Shown: in pieces, positions 27,988 to 36,008 of the stretch
How the letters are laid out: the number at the start of each line of letters is the position of its first letter
How positions within the stretch are numbered: position 1 is the first letter of the stretch
Assembly (NCBI RefSeq): GCF_030348505.1
Contig: NZ_JAUCFJ010000002.1
Span: 1,430,001 to 1,494,000 of the forward strand
DNA length: 64,000 nt
Direction of reading: 5' to 3'
Origin: Lysinibacillus sp. G4S2
GTDB taxonomy: Bacteria > Bacillota > Bacilli > Bacillales_A > Planococcaceae
Notes under the pieces: generated by a model
What the model saw: the letters and a program-made list of their open reading frames with translations, nothing else
Databases searched by the model: none
What the model was told of the DNA's origin: nothing
Made by a program: the position numbers and the translations under genes

Positions 27988-29181
27988 ATGTATTCCAAAT
28001 ATTTTTTAATGAACGAAGAAGATGTTAAAAGCTATGTACAAGCAAAAATTAAAGATTTTAGTGGAACACTATTTAGTGACGAAATTGGTGATGGCAATTT
28101 AAATTATGTATTTCGCGTAAAAAATGAGCAAGGTAACTCTGTCATTGTCAAACAAGCTGGTCCACAAGCTCGTATTTCTGAGGATTTCGTGTTATCTACA
28201 GACCGAAACCGAATAGAAACCGAAGCTTTAATAATTGAAGGTGAATTTACCCCTTCCCTCGTACCAAATATTTTACTGTTCGATGAAGTTATGAGTTGTT
28301 GTGTGATGGAAGATTTAAAAGGCTTTGAGATTATGAGAAAGCAATTAAACGTATTTAAAACGTACGATCATTTCGCCGAGTTAATTTCTACTTTTATGGC
28401 AGAGAATCTTATTCGAACAACGGATTTTTTGCTAGATCCAAAAAAGAAAAAAGAATATCAAAAGCGATTCATCAACCCCGAGTTATGTGAAATTACAGAA
28501 CATCTAGTTTATACAGAGCCTTATATTAATTTTAAAGAGCAAAATATTTTAACCTCTGGAAATGAAGAGTGGATTCATTCATTTGTATACAAAGATACAG
28601 CTCTTCATTTAGAAGTTGCTAAACGGAAAATGCAGTTTTTAACAGAGGCTCAAGCGCTTTTACATGGTGATTTGCATACAGGTTCTATTTTTATTAATGA
28701 TGAAACATTGAAGGTCATTGATCCAGAATTTGCCTTCTATGGACCTATAGGTTATGATGTGGGGAATTTAATTGCTAATCTAACGTTTTCCTGGGCAAGA
28801 GGATTAGCTTACGAAGAGGACGAATTTGTTTCATGGATTGAAGAAACATTACTATCTACTATACAATTATTTCGCAAAAAGGCACGAAGCATTTTAGCCA
28901 CATCAACAGAGCAGTTTGCTGTTTACACAGCCTTACTCGATGATTATATGGATCGAATCAGTCGAGATGCATTTGCCATTGCAGGAATTGAGATGAACCG
29001 TCGCATAATTGGCTTAGCTAAAGTAGCAGATATTACGACCATTGAACCAATTGATGCTCGTATAACAGCCGAAAGACGTTGTTTAAAGATTGCGAAAGAG
29101 TGTATTTTAAATAAGGAAATTAGCCATATTCAAGGCTATATAAAGCTATTACAAAAATATAAGAATGGGGTGTTGATTTAA
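27988..29181 (+). CDS. mtnK: 5-methylthioribose kinase-like sugar kinase (MtnK / 5-deoxyribose kinase)
   Basis: This 397-residue kinase has the APH/choline-kinase-like fold. The N-lobe contains [11 protein letters not shown] and VIVKQAGP. The catalytic loop is [12 protein letters not shown], and the Mg-binding segment is [17 protein letters not shown], with the IDPEFA variant typical of MtnK. It would phosphorylate C1 of 5-methylthioribose or the isosteric 5-deoxyribose. It precedes the isomerase gene with a one-base stop/start overlap (TAATG at 29179-29183). Discrimination between the two sugars is not possible by eye, and the pathway context (no dehydratase or enolase genes nearby) favours the aldolase route. 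Confidence 0.87.
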   Translation: MYSKYFLMNEEDVKSYVQAKIKDFSGTLFSDEIGDGNLNYVFRVKNEQGNSVIVKQAGPQARISEDFVLSTDRNRIETEALIIEGEFTPSLVPNILLFDEVMSCCVMEDLKGFEIMRKQLNVFKTYDHFAELISTFMAENLIRTTDFLLDPKKKKEYQKRFINPELCEITEHLVYTEPYINFKEQNILTSGNEEWIHSFVYKDTALHLEVAKRKMQFLTEAQALLHGDLHTGSIFINDETLKVIDPEFAFYGPIGYDVGNLIANLTFSWARGLAYEEDEFVSWIEETLLSTIQLFRKKARSILATSTEQFAVYTALLDDYMDRISRDAFAIAGIEMNRRIIGLAKVADITTIEPIDARITAERRCLKIAKECILNKEISHIQGYIKLLQKYKNGVLI

Positions 29182-30215
29182 TGGAATTAAATACAATTGA
29201 ATGGAAAAATGATACACTCGTTCTATTAGATCAAACAAAATTGCCAAATGACATTGTGTACGTAGAAATCCAAACTGTAGAAAAAGTATGGGATGCCATC
29301 CATACAATGATTGTACGAGGGGCTCCTGCCATTGGTGTAACAGCAGCTTATGGGGTATATGTGGCGATTCAGCACTTTGAAGGTTCTGTTACAGCTGCAA
29401 AGGAAGAAGTACAAAAGCATGTACAGTATTTAGCCACTTCTCGTCCAACAGCTGTCAATTTATTCTGGGCTTTAGAAAGAATGGAACAGAAAGCCTTGCA
29501 AATAGAGACAAATGATTTAGTAGCATTCCAGGATATTTTATTACAAGAAGCGATTGCTATTCATACTGAAGATATCGAGATTAATCGTTCCATAGGTGAA
29601 CATTTATTGACGCTGTTGGAAGATGGCCAAGGGGTACTAACTCATTGTAATGCCGGGGCTTTGGCTACGACAAAATACGGCACAGCAACTTCTCCTTTTT
29701 ATTTGGCAAAGGAGCGGGGGATGAGTTTTAAAGTATTTGCTGACGAGACTAGACCTCGTTTTCAAGGTGCCATGCTTACTTCTTTTGAACTCTTTAACGC
29801 TGGTATTGATGTTACGTTGATTACCGATAATATGGCAGCGACGGTGATGGCACAAGGCAAAGTACAGGGAGTCATCGTTGGCTGTGATCGTGTAGCTGCT
29901 AATGGCGATGTTGCTAACAAAATTGGGACACTCGGTGTGGCCATTTTAGCTAAATACTATAATATTCCCTTTTATGTAGCGACACCAACACCGACGATTG
30001 ACTTACACTGCCCAACTGGTGCGGATATCCCGATTGAAGAGCGGAGTGTAGTTGAAGTGTTAAAACCAGCAGGACAATATGTCGCGCCCGCTGATGTGAA
30101 GGTGTACAATCCTTCTTTTGATGTGACACCCGCTGCCCTGATAACAGCGATTGTCACGGAAAAAGGAATCATTAAACACCCGACAGAAGAAAAGGTGCGT
30201 GCAATTTTTAACTAA
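29181..30215 (+). CDS. mtnA: 5-methylthioribose-1-phosphate isomerase-like protein (MtnA / DrdI)
   Basis: This 344-residue aldose-ketose isomerase of the eIF2B-alpha/MtnA fold has [15 protein letters not shown] (about 44-58), the catalytic Cys156 in [17 protein letters not shown] and Asp236 in [18 protein letters not shown]. It converts (methylthio/deoxy)ribose 1-phosphate to the ribulose 1-phosphate, the substrate for an aldolase. It is translationally coupled to the kinase gene and is followed 20 bp later by the DeoR regulator. Confidence 0.93.
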   Translation: MELNTIEWKNDTLVLLDQTKLPNDIVYVEIQTVEKVWDAIHTMIVRGAPAIGVTAAYGVYVAIQHFEGSVTAAKEEVQKHVQYLATSRPTAVNLFWALERMEQKALQIETNDLVAFQDILLQEAIAIHTEDIEINRSIGEHLLTLLEDGQGVLTHCNAGALATTKYGTATSPFYLAKERGMSFKVFADETRPRFQGAMLTSFELFNAGIDVTLITDNMAATVMAQGKVQGVIVGCDRVAANGDVANKIGTLGVAILAKYYNIPFYVATPTPTIDLHCPTGADIPIEERSVVEVLKPAGQYVAPADVKVYNPSFDVTPAALITAIVTEKGIIKHPTEEKVRAIFN

Positions 30216-30235
30216 TCAAAGATAGGATGACACGC

Positions 30236-31024
30236 ATGACAAATTCTCTGAAACGAAGACAAGATGAAATTAATAAACTAGTGAACCAAAAAAATTACGT
30301 AGAAATCTCAGACTTAAGCGAACGATTTCAAGTATCAGAGATGACGATTCGACGCGATTTAGAAAAGATGGAAAGTGAAGGGTTATTAATTCGTGTATTG
30401 GGTGGCGCAAAGCCTATCCAAAAATCCTTTGTTGAAGATAATTTAAATTTTCGCGCATCTGAGAACTTAGAAGCTAAGCAACTAATGGCCCAAGAAGCAG
30501 CTACATTAATCCAGGATGGAGATGTAATTGGCATTGATGCAAGCACTTCGGCTGCAGAAGTCGGTAAATTGATTAAAGGGATGAAGAATATAACAGTCGT
30601 TACGAATAATATAAGTGTTGCCCTTGATTTAATATCGAGTGAAGTGACGACGATTTTACTCGGCGGTTATGTACGTCCAAACTCTATTTCGACTATGGGA
30701 ACATCTTTAAAGAAATATATGGAATCTATCAATATCGATAAACTGTTCATATCTGCAAGAGGCTTGACATTACAAGAAGGATTAACTGACTCAACAATTG
30801 ATGAGGGCGAAGCTAAACAAGCGATGATTCACAAATCTAATGAGGTAATTGCACTTATTGATCAGAGCAAGGTTGGCGTGAAAAAATTATTCCAAGTCAT
30901 GCCAGCCGATGCTATTTCTACAATTATCGTTGATGAAATTAAACCGTTTAACGAAGAACAGCAAGAAGTCGTTAATGAATTTTTGACAAGTAATTTAGAT
31001 TTACGCATTGTGCGAAAAAAATAA
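30236..31024 (+). CDS. DeoR/GlpR family transcriptional regulator
   Basis: This 262-residue regulator has an N-terminal DeoR helix-turn-helix (about 1-57, ISDLSERFQVSEMTIRRDLEKME) and a C-terminal DeoRC sugar-phosphate sensor domain (about 75-235, with GDVIGIDASTSAAEVGK and LLGGYVRP). Such proteins repress their own operon and are released by a sugar phosphate intermediate, here probably a pathway ribulose or ribose phosphate. The ATG at 30236 is spaced 9 bp after AGGATG; the ATG at 30227 lies within that site. Confidence 0.9.
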   Translation: MTNSLKRRQDEINKLVNQKNYVEISDLSERFQVSEMTIRRDLEKMESEGLLIRVLGGAKPIQKSFVEDNLNFRASENLEAKQLMAQEAATLIQDGDVIGIDASTSAAEVGKLIKGMKNITVVTNNISVALDLISSEVTTILLGGYVRPNSISTMGTSLKKYMESINIDKLFISARGLTLQEGLTDSTIDEGEAKQAMIHKSNEVIALIDQSKVGVKKLFQVMPADAISTIIVDEIKPFNEEQQEVVNEFLTSNLDLRIVRKK

Positions 31025-31067
31025 GTCGTCACCATATTGCGATAAAGCAATGGGAAGGTGGAATTAG

Positions 31068-31721
31068 ATGAGACTTCAAACAGAGCGAGAAAAAGTTGTT
31101 CGTCATTGTCAATTAATGATTCGAAATGGATTAACAAAAGGAACCGGTGGAAATATTAGTATCTATGTTCCTTCCGAAAATTGCGTCGCTATTAGTCCAA
31201 GTGGTATCCCTTACGAGGAGCTAACCGCTGCTGATATCGTTTTGATTAACTTAGAGGGGCAAGTAATCGAGGGGCATCATAAACCTTCTAGTGAATGGGC
31301 GATGCATACAATGGTGTATAAAAGACGTCCAGAACTTAAAGCGGTTGTGCACACGCATTCTATTTTTGCCAAAACACTTTCTTGTTTACGTGAGGACTTA
31401 CCTGCTGTCTCTTATTTGGTTGCAGTGGCAGGTAAAGCGGTTCAATGTGCTGAGTACGCAAGCTTTGGCACACCTGCCCTTGGTGAAAATGCACTTAAAG
31501 CAATGGAAGGTTCGAAAGCAGTCTTACTGGCTAATCATGGTTTGTTAGCAGGTGGTGAAAATGTGGAGGAAGCTTTTAATATTGCTGAAGAAATAGAACT
31601 ATGTGCGGAGGTATACGTTCGTGCTAGATCTATTGGTACACCAGTTATTTTAGATGATAAAGAAATGACATATATGTTAGAGCGATTCCAAACATACGGA
31701 AAACCACTAGAAAAGAAATAA
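31068..31721 (+). CDS. class II aldolase (fuculose-phosphate type; candidate DHAP-shunt aldolase)
   Basis: This 217-residue zinc-dependent aldolase of the FucA/AraD family has the nucleotide-like loop GTGGNISI (26-33), catalytic Glu76 (SSEWAMH) and zinc ligands His95, His97 (VVHTHS) and His157 (ANHGLL). Family members cleave ketose 1-phosphates to DHAP plus an aldehyde. After the kinase and isomerase it would split 5-deoxyribulose 1-phosphate to DHAP and acetaldehyde, or methylthioribulose 1-phosphate to DHAP and methylthioacetaldehyde. This is the step named DrdA or Ald2 in other bacteria. The ATG follows GGAAGGTGG, and a terminator ends the operon. Confidence 0.88.
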   Translation: MRLQTEREKVVRHCQLMIRNGLTKGTGGNISIYVPSENCVAISPSGIPYEELTAADIVLINLEGQVIEGHHKPSSEWAMHTMVYKRRPELKAVVHTHSIFAKTLSCLREDLPAVSYLVAVAGKAVQCAEYASFGTPALGENALKAMEGSKAVLLANHGLLAGGENVEEAFNIAEEIELCAEVYVRARSIGTPVILDDKEMTYMLERFQTYGKPLEKK

Positions 31722-31728
31722 TCATATA

Positions 31729-31777
31729 AATCCCCCTCGAAAGCTTCTTAGCAACTTATCGAGGGGGATATTTTATT
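31729..31777 (+). terminator. intrinsic terminator of the sugar-salvage operon
   Basis: AATCCCCCTCGA pairs with TCGAGGGGGATA across a 17-base loop, followed by a T-rich tract that merges into the first unit of a 21-bp repeat array. Confidence 0.88.
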
Positions 31778-31870
31778 TATCGGAAAGATTTCGAGATTTA
31801 TCGGAACAATTTTATGTTTTATCGGAAAGATTCTCAGATTTATCGGAATCATTTTTGTTTTTATCGGAAC
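31776..31870. repeat. 21-bp-period repeat array C (core TTTATCGGAA)
   Basis: Five cores TTTATCGGAA start at 31776, 31797, 31818, 31839 and 31860, all exactly 21 bp apart. The spacers are nearly the same as in array B at 22667 (AGATTTCGAGA, CAATTTTATGT, AGATTCTCAGA, TCATTTTTGTT), so the two arrays share recent ancestry. The first unit overlaps the terminator T tract. From 31871 to 32017 there is AT-rich promoter sequence only. Confidence 0.93.
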
Positions 31871-32017
31871 ATTTAGTTGTGAAGAAGAATGAATTTACAT
31901 TATATTCCTTAGATGATAAAATTAATCCCCTATAATGAAAAATAGGGGACGCTGTCAATAACATATATCTCTTTATAGTTATAGTTTAGTTATAATCTAT
32001 GAGATAGGAGAGCAAAA

Positions 32018-32521
32018 ATGATTGAATTAAGCACGCAAAGATTAAGAGTAATCCCATTAAACGCAAAGTATTTAGAATTACTAATTAATGAAGAACAGAC
32101 TTTGGAAATAGAGTTGTCATTAAGTAGTGCAGAAGTTTTTGTTGATGAAGAACTTAAACAAGGTTTGAAGTTTAGACTTTCGAAAGTATTAGAAGATGAG
32201 CAAAATTATATTTGGCACACGAATTGGTTGATCGTGTCGAAAGAAAAAAACTGTATTGTTGGTGGTATCATGCTTAAAGGTTTGCCGAATGAAAAGGGTG
32301 AGGTTGTAATTGGATACTACACCTTTTCACACTATCAGGGAAATGGATACATGACAGAAGCTGTTACAGCGCTTAAAAATTGGTTACTGCGCCAATCTAC
32401 TGTTAAATATGTGATTGCTGATACTGACAAAAATAATATAGCCTCACATCGGGTGTTAGAAAAAGCAGGAGCGATATTATATACAGAAACCGATGCACTC
32501 TATTTTTGGAGATTCGTTTAA
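32018..32521 (+). CDS. GNAT family N-acetyltransferase
   Basis: This 167-residue acetyltransferase of the RimJ/RimL-like type begins MIELSTQRLRVIPL. It has the acetyl-CoA loop region YQGNGYMTEAVTALKNWLL (about 108-126) and a C-terminal NNIASHRVLEKAGAILY motif. The ATG follows TAGGAGAG. A truncated paralogue sharing the last 65 residues lies 1.6 kb downstream (34065-34302). Substrate unknown. Confidence 0.85.
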   Translation: MIELSTQRLRVIPLNAKYLELLINEEQTLEIELSLSSAEVFVDEELKQGLKFRLSKVLEDEQNYIWHTNWLIVSKEKNCIVGGIMLKGLPNEKGEVVIGYYTFSHYQGNGYMTEAVTALKNWLLRQSTVKYVIADTDKNNIASHRVLEKAGAILYTETDALYFWRFV

Positions 32522-32548
32522 CATCAAATTAAAGACAAAGAGGCAAAT

Positions 32549-32592
32549 AAAAAAGCGTGTTTTGAAAAAAGATTGATCAAAACACGCTTTTT
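32549..32592. terminator. bidirectional terminator
   Basis: AAAAAGCGTGTTTTG pairs perfectly with CAAAACACGCTTTTT around a 13-base loop, between the acetyltransferase gene and the convergent AhpD-like pseudogene. Confidence 0.92.
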
Positions 32593-32642
32593 CTATATTC
32601 AGATTCAGTACCGGTTCGTTGAAAAAGAGTTAGGAATCTATG

Positions 32643-33059
32643 TTATATTCCAACAGCTTCTAATTTCATAATGGCACCAAAATATTGTGAAGCAGTGGTA
32701 AAGGAGATAAATGCACATAGTTCACTTATTTCCTTTTCTGTAAAATATTCTCAAAGTATATTGAACATAGAATCTGATATATCGCCCCTTTGCTTTAAAA
32801 ATACTTCTGCAAATCCTACTGCAACAGATATTTTTTCATTAAAATTATCAGGTTCAGGTTTTCCTTTTGCTTTACAATACTCACAGCCGCTACTTTGAGC
32901 TAATGTTCGTCTAACCTGTTCTTTTAATCCAGAAAGTAACAGTCCGTCTTTTTCTAATGCATCTCCTAAGTGTGACCATGCTTCCATTACTTCTTTGTTA
33001 TGTCCTAAAAGTCTTTGAAAAGGTGTTTCTCCAAAATTAGATTCCTCAATTCTTGTCAT
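32643..33059 (-). pseudogene. carboxymuconolactone decarboxylase / AhpD-like gene with an in-frame TGA
   Basis: From the ATG at 33059 the frame encodes an AhpD-fold protein with the redox CxxC motif SGCEYCKAKG, then reaches a TGA at 32751-32753. Without any change of frame the sequence continues in family style (EYFTEKEISELCAFISFTTA, then FGAIMKLEAVGI) to a TAA at 32643-32645, for 138 codons in total. A single nonsense change, such as CGA to TGA, explains this. The 102-residue product lacks the last helix. It is divergent from an Lrp-type regulator that may once have controlled it. Confidence 0.78.
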
Positions 33060-33191
33060 TTAAAGTGCCTCCTTGTTATATTAAATATAAGTTAATTATA
33101 AAAAATAAAATTACAAAATCACATTAAATTAAAGATGAATAAGTGAGAAAATGTTAAAATTATTAACGAATATTGGAGGATTTATTTAAAA

Positions 33192-33632
33192 ATGAAAATA
33201 GATGATATTGATAGAAAAATAATAGATGAATTACAAAATAATAGCCGTTTATCAATGAGTGAACTTGGAAGAAGAGTGAAATTGTCTTCCCCATCCATAA
33301 CGGAACGAGTAAGACAAATGGAGTCATTTGGGTTGATAAAAAAATATACCTTAGAAGTTGATTACGAGAAATTAGATTTACCAATCCAATGCATAATAGA
33401 AGCAACTGTTAAAAATGGTGACTATAAGTCTTTTAAAAATTATATAGAGAAACTTTCAAATGTAGAATTTTGTTATCGTATTGCAGGAAATGCTTGTTAT
33501 ATGCTCAAAATGCATTTCGAAACCTTTGCTAAAGCAGAGAAGTTCATTGATACCGTTAGTCCATTTGCGCAAACTGTAACACATTTTATTTTTTCAGAAG
33601 TTCAAACAAATTTAAGATTTGATATGGACTGA
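33192..33632 (+). CDS. Lrp/AsnC family transcriptional regulator
   Basis: This 146-residue protein has an N-terminal AsnC helix-turn-helix (about 1-60, DDIDRKIIDELQNNSRLSMSELGRRVKLSSPSITERV across the helices) and a C-terminal RAM ligand domain (about 68-140). It is divergent from the AhpD-like pseudogene with a 130-bp shared upstream region, the usual layout for local control. The ATG at 33192 follows TGGAGGA. An inverted repeat GAAAGGC/GCCTTTC at 33676-33705 without a T tract lies downstream. Confidence 0.88.
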   Translation: MKIDDIDRKIIDELQNNSRLSMSELGRRVKLSSPSITERVRQMESFGLIKKYTLEVDYEKLDLPIQCIIEATVKNGDYKSFKNYIEKLSNVEFCYRIAGNACYMLKMHFETFAKAEKFIDTVSPFAQTVTHFIFSEVQTNLRFDMD

Positions 33633-33776
33633 TCATTTCTTATCTAAAGATTACTTCTGCGCGTTACTTCAATAAGAAAGGCCACCAGTATGTTGGCAGC
33701 CTTTCACATAAGCACATATTGTTGGTTTGAAAATAGTTGTACTGTTTATAAAAAAGTTTGAATAAAACCTCTGCAT

Positions 33777-34064
33777 TAAAATGGTTCATCACCAAAAGTC
33801 GTGGATGACATTTGTTTAAACGTATGCCATATAGGTTGATGGGGGTGGAGACTGGGCGACTCCTTGGGGATCAGCGTCACAGATGAGACTCTGGAGAGAG
33901 CACCGAGAGTGAAGCGGCTCATCGGACGCCCCGGGAAGCTCTGCTCTGTAGCGAAAGCAAAGCATCAGCTACAAATGTTTTATCTGCGCGAAAGCGAAGC
34001 GTCAGCGGCAAAGCGCCTAGTTGGAACGGAAATCAACTACACGTTTTGGTGAAGAGCCATTTTA
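33777..34064. mobile_element. interspersed element family 1, complete copy with 22-bp terminal inverted repeats (MITE-like)
   Basis: The left end (33777-33798) and the complement of the right end (34043-34064) agree at 19 of 22 positions (core TCACCAAAA). Inside are GGCGACTCCTTGGGG, GTGAAGCGGCTCATCGGACGCCCC (24 bp at 33909), two hairpin modules of the type TGTAGCGAAAGC...GCTACA, and AGTTGGAACGGAAATC. Partial copies are at 23692 and 55858. There is no transposase gene, so it could only move in trans. It directly abuts a truncated acetyltransferase. No clear target-site duplication was identified. Confidence 0.75.
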
Positions 34065-34302
34065 TTTACTTACTTATTCAGCAATCGGGCCAAGAATCCA
34101 CTTTGATCAATCTTTTTTCAAAACGGGCTACATGACGGAAACTGTGAGTATGATGAAAGATTGGTTACTACGTCAATCAAATGTTAAGTATGTGATTGCT
34201 GATACAGGGAAAAATAATATTGCCTCACATAAAGTATTACAAAAAGCTGGTGCAACGTTATATTCAGAATCTGAAGAACTATATTTCTGGAGATTCCATT
34301 AA
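34065..34302 (+). pseudogene. truncated GNAT acetyltransferase paralogue
   Basis: The frame encodes the last 65-75 residues of an acetyltransferase very similar to the product of 32018-32521 (shared GYMTE, KYVIADT, KNNIASH, YFWRF). It lacks the N-terminal two thirds and any start signal; the sequence upstream is the interspersed element at 33777-34064. Insertion of, or recombination at, that element probably removed the 5' part. Confidence 0.82.
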
Positions 34303-34350
34303 AGTAAGTTCTGTATATTGAAAAAATAATAAAGTGTTAAAGTGTTATTA

Positions 34351-34422
34351 TCCCCTTCAAGTAGAAAATGTAGATAGGCTATGATATTAGTCAATGCATT
34401 CCTACTTGAAGGGGCTTTTTTT
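34351..34422 (+). terminator. long-loop terminator-like inverted repeat
   Basis: CCCCTTCAAGTAG (34352-34364) pairs perfectly with CTACTTGAAGGGG (34402-34414), followed by CTTTTTTT. The 37-base loop is long. The next 315 bp (34423-34737) are AT-rich with no convincing gene. Confidence 0.7.
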
Positions 34423-34737
34423 ATGAGTAGAACCAATAATGTGTATAAAACTACTAAATTAAATATCTGGTGTAGAGAAGATGCTTTAGCGCATTAGTGG
34501 AAAATATGAGTTCGGGGTAAGTTTTTTGGGGGAATTTTCCTTAGAAACTCATGAGTATCTTTAGCTTACATAAAAACTAGTAATGTCTAAAAAATGTCGT
34601 TTCCGAATTTGAATAATATGTAATAACACATATACATTATATTATTTTGATTGTATTTAGGTTAAAGTGTAATTATATTCAAATTATGGTTATTTTATGG
34701 GTATTTTAATAATTATTGTTGTTGAGGTAGGTGAACG

Positions 34738-35247
34738 ATGGAAAAGTTAGGAGATGCATTGAGTTCTTTTGTAAAAAATTACAGTTTGTTGAGTGAGTTC
34801 GAACCATGCTTAAAAACGCTTCCGGTACAACATGAGGATGGGAATTTTAGCCGATTAGAAACGCATTTGACAAAAGAAATTAAAGATGGTGCTGAGCTAT
34901 CAGGCGGTGAGTGGCAAAAGGTGGCTATTGCGCGTGCGTTTTTAAAAGATGCAGAACTAATTGTCTTAGATGAACCAACTTCAGCCCTAGACCCCATTAC
35001 TGAAATGAAAGTGTTTGAATTGTTCCACGAACTCTCACGTAATAAAACCACCATTACCATTTCTCATCGTATCGGACCGACTAGGTTGTCAGATCGTATT
35101 TTAGTTATGGAGCATGGACAAATTGTTGAAGAAGGTAGTTTCCAAGAGTTAATGGAGAAAAAAGGACTTTATTATGAAATGTATCAAATCCAGGCTAGAT
35201 ATTATGAAGAACCCTTAATTCAAAATAAGGAGGAGTATGTGACATGA
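34738..35247 (+). CDS. C-terminal half of an ABC exporter ATPase, lacking Walker A
   Basis: This 169-residue product contains the signature ELSGGEWQKVAIARAF (about 54-69), Walker B LIVLDEPTSALDP (about 73-86) and the H-loop TISHRIG, but no Walker A and no membrane domain. These motifs resemble fused peptide/lanthipeptide-type exporters of about 600 residues, so three quarters is missing. It nevertheless has its own good ribosome-binding site (GAGGTAGGTGA before ATG 34738) and overlaps the next ABC gene by ATGA at 35244. It may be a relic kept as a leader cistron, or a protein that pairs with another half. It cannot bind ATP normally alone. Confidence 0.7.
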   Translation: MEKLGDALSSFVKNYSLLSEFEPCLKTLPVQHEDGNFSRLETHLTKEIKDGAELSGGEWQKVAIARAFLKDAELIVLDEPTSALDPITEMKVFELFHELSRNKTTITISHRIGPTRLSDRILVMEHGQIVEEGSFQELMEKKGLYYEMYQIQARYYEEPLIQNKEEYVT

Positions 35248-36008
35248 GCAACCAATTAATTTTAAAGGTATCACAATTAAATAAGGTATATGAGGCAGCT
35301 GATAATCGTGTTCATGCTTTGAAAAATGTGAGTTTTCAATTATCAAGAGGGGAATGTGTAGCCATTATGGGAACTAGTGGATCAGGGAAAAGTACACTGC
35401 TGAACATTATCGGAGCTATGGATCAGCCGACCTCAGGTGAGATTGAAATTAACAATATGAAACATTATATGAATAAGTTTAAAGAACCTCATGCTACACT
35501 TTTTCGACGGGAAAATATCGGATTTGTATTTCAATCGTTTCAACTATTGAAAGATTTGACGGTGGAAGAAAATATTGCTTTACCTTTAATTTTAAAAGGG
35601 CTAACCGCGGATGAAGTTAAACAACGAGTAAATGAGATGATTGCACTAGTTCAACTAGAGCCATGGAGTAAGCATCGACCAATAGAACTTTCAGGAGGCC
35701 AACAGCAAAGGGTGGCTATAGGACGTGCGCTCATTACAAAGCCACCAATTATTTTAGCAGATGAGCCTACCGGAAACCTCGATTTTAATACATCAACAGA
35801 AATTTTAAAAAGTCTATTTGAAATGAAAATAAAGCTCCAACAAAGTATACTGATGGTCACGCATGATGCATATGTAGCAACGTATGCAGATCGTGTATTG
35901 TTTTTCAATGATGGTGAGATCGTAGATGAATATAGATGTCAGCATTCGCACCAGGATATGGATACCATTTTACATAAATTCAAAGTCATAATGGAGAGAA
36001 ATGTATGA
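35244..36008 (+). CDS. ABC transporter ATP-binding protein (MacB/LolD type)
   Basis: This 254-residue ATPase has Walker A GTSGSGKST (43-51), signature LSGGQQQRVAIGRA and Walker B IILADEPTGNLD, typical of the LolD/MacB/BceA group that works with FtsX-domain permeases. It overlaps the preceding gene and the following permease gene by 4 bp each, so the three are translationally coupled. Such pairs export or detoxify peptides, or act in envelope mechanotransmission. Confidence 0.92.
   Translation: MSNQLILKVSQLNKVYEAADNRVHALKNVSFQLSRGECVAIMGTSGSGKSTLLNIIGAMDQPTSGEIEINNMKHYMNKFKEPHATLFRRENIGFVFQSFQLLKDLTVEENIALPLILKGLTADEVKQRVNEMIALVQLEPWSKHRPIELSGGQQQRVAIGRALITKPPIILADEPTGNLDFNTSTEILKSLFEMKIKLQQSILMVTHDAYVATYADRVLFFNDGEIVDEYRCQHSHQDMDTILHKFKVIMERNV

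Noticed and set aside
32671..32898. Plus-strand open frame of 75 codons
   Set aside because: It is the complement of the AhpD-like pseudogene and has no start signal.
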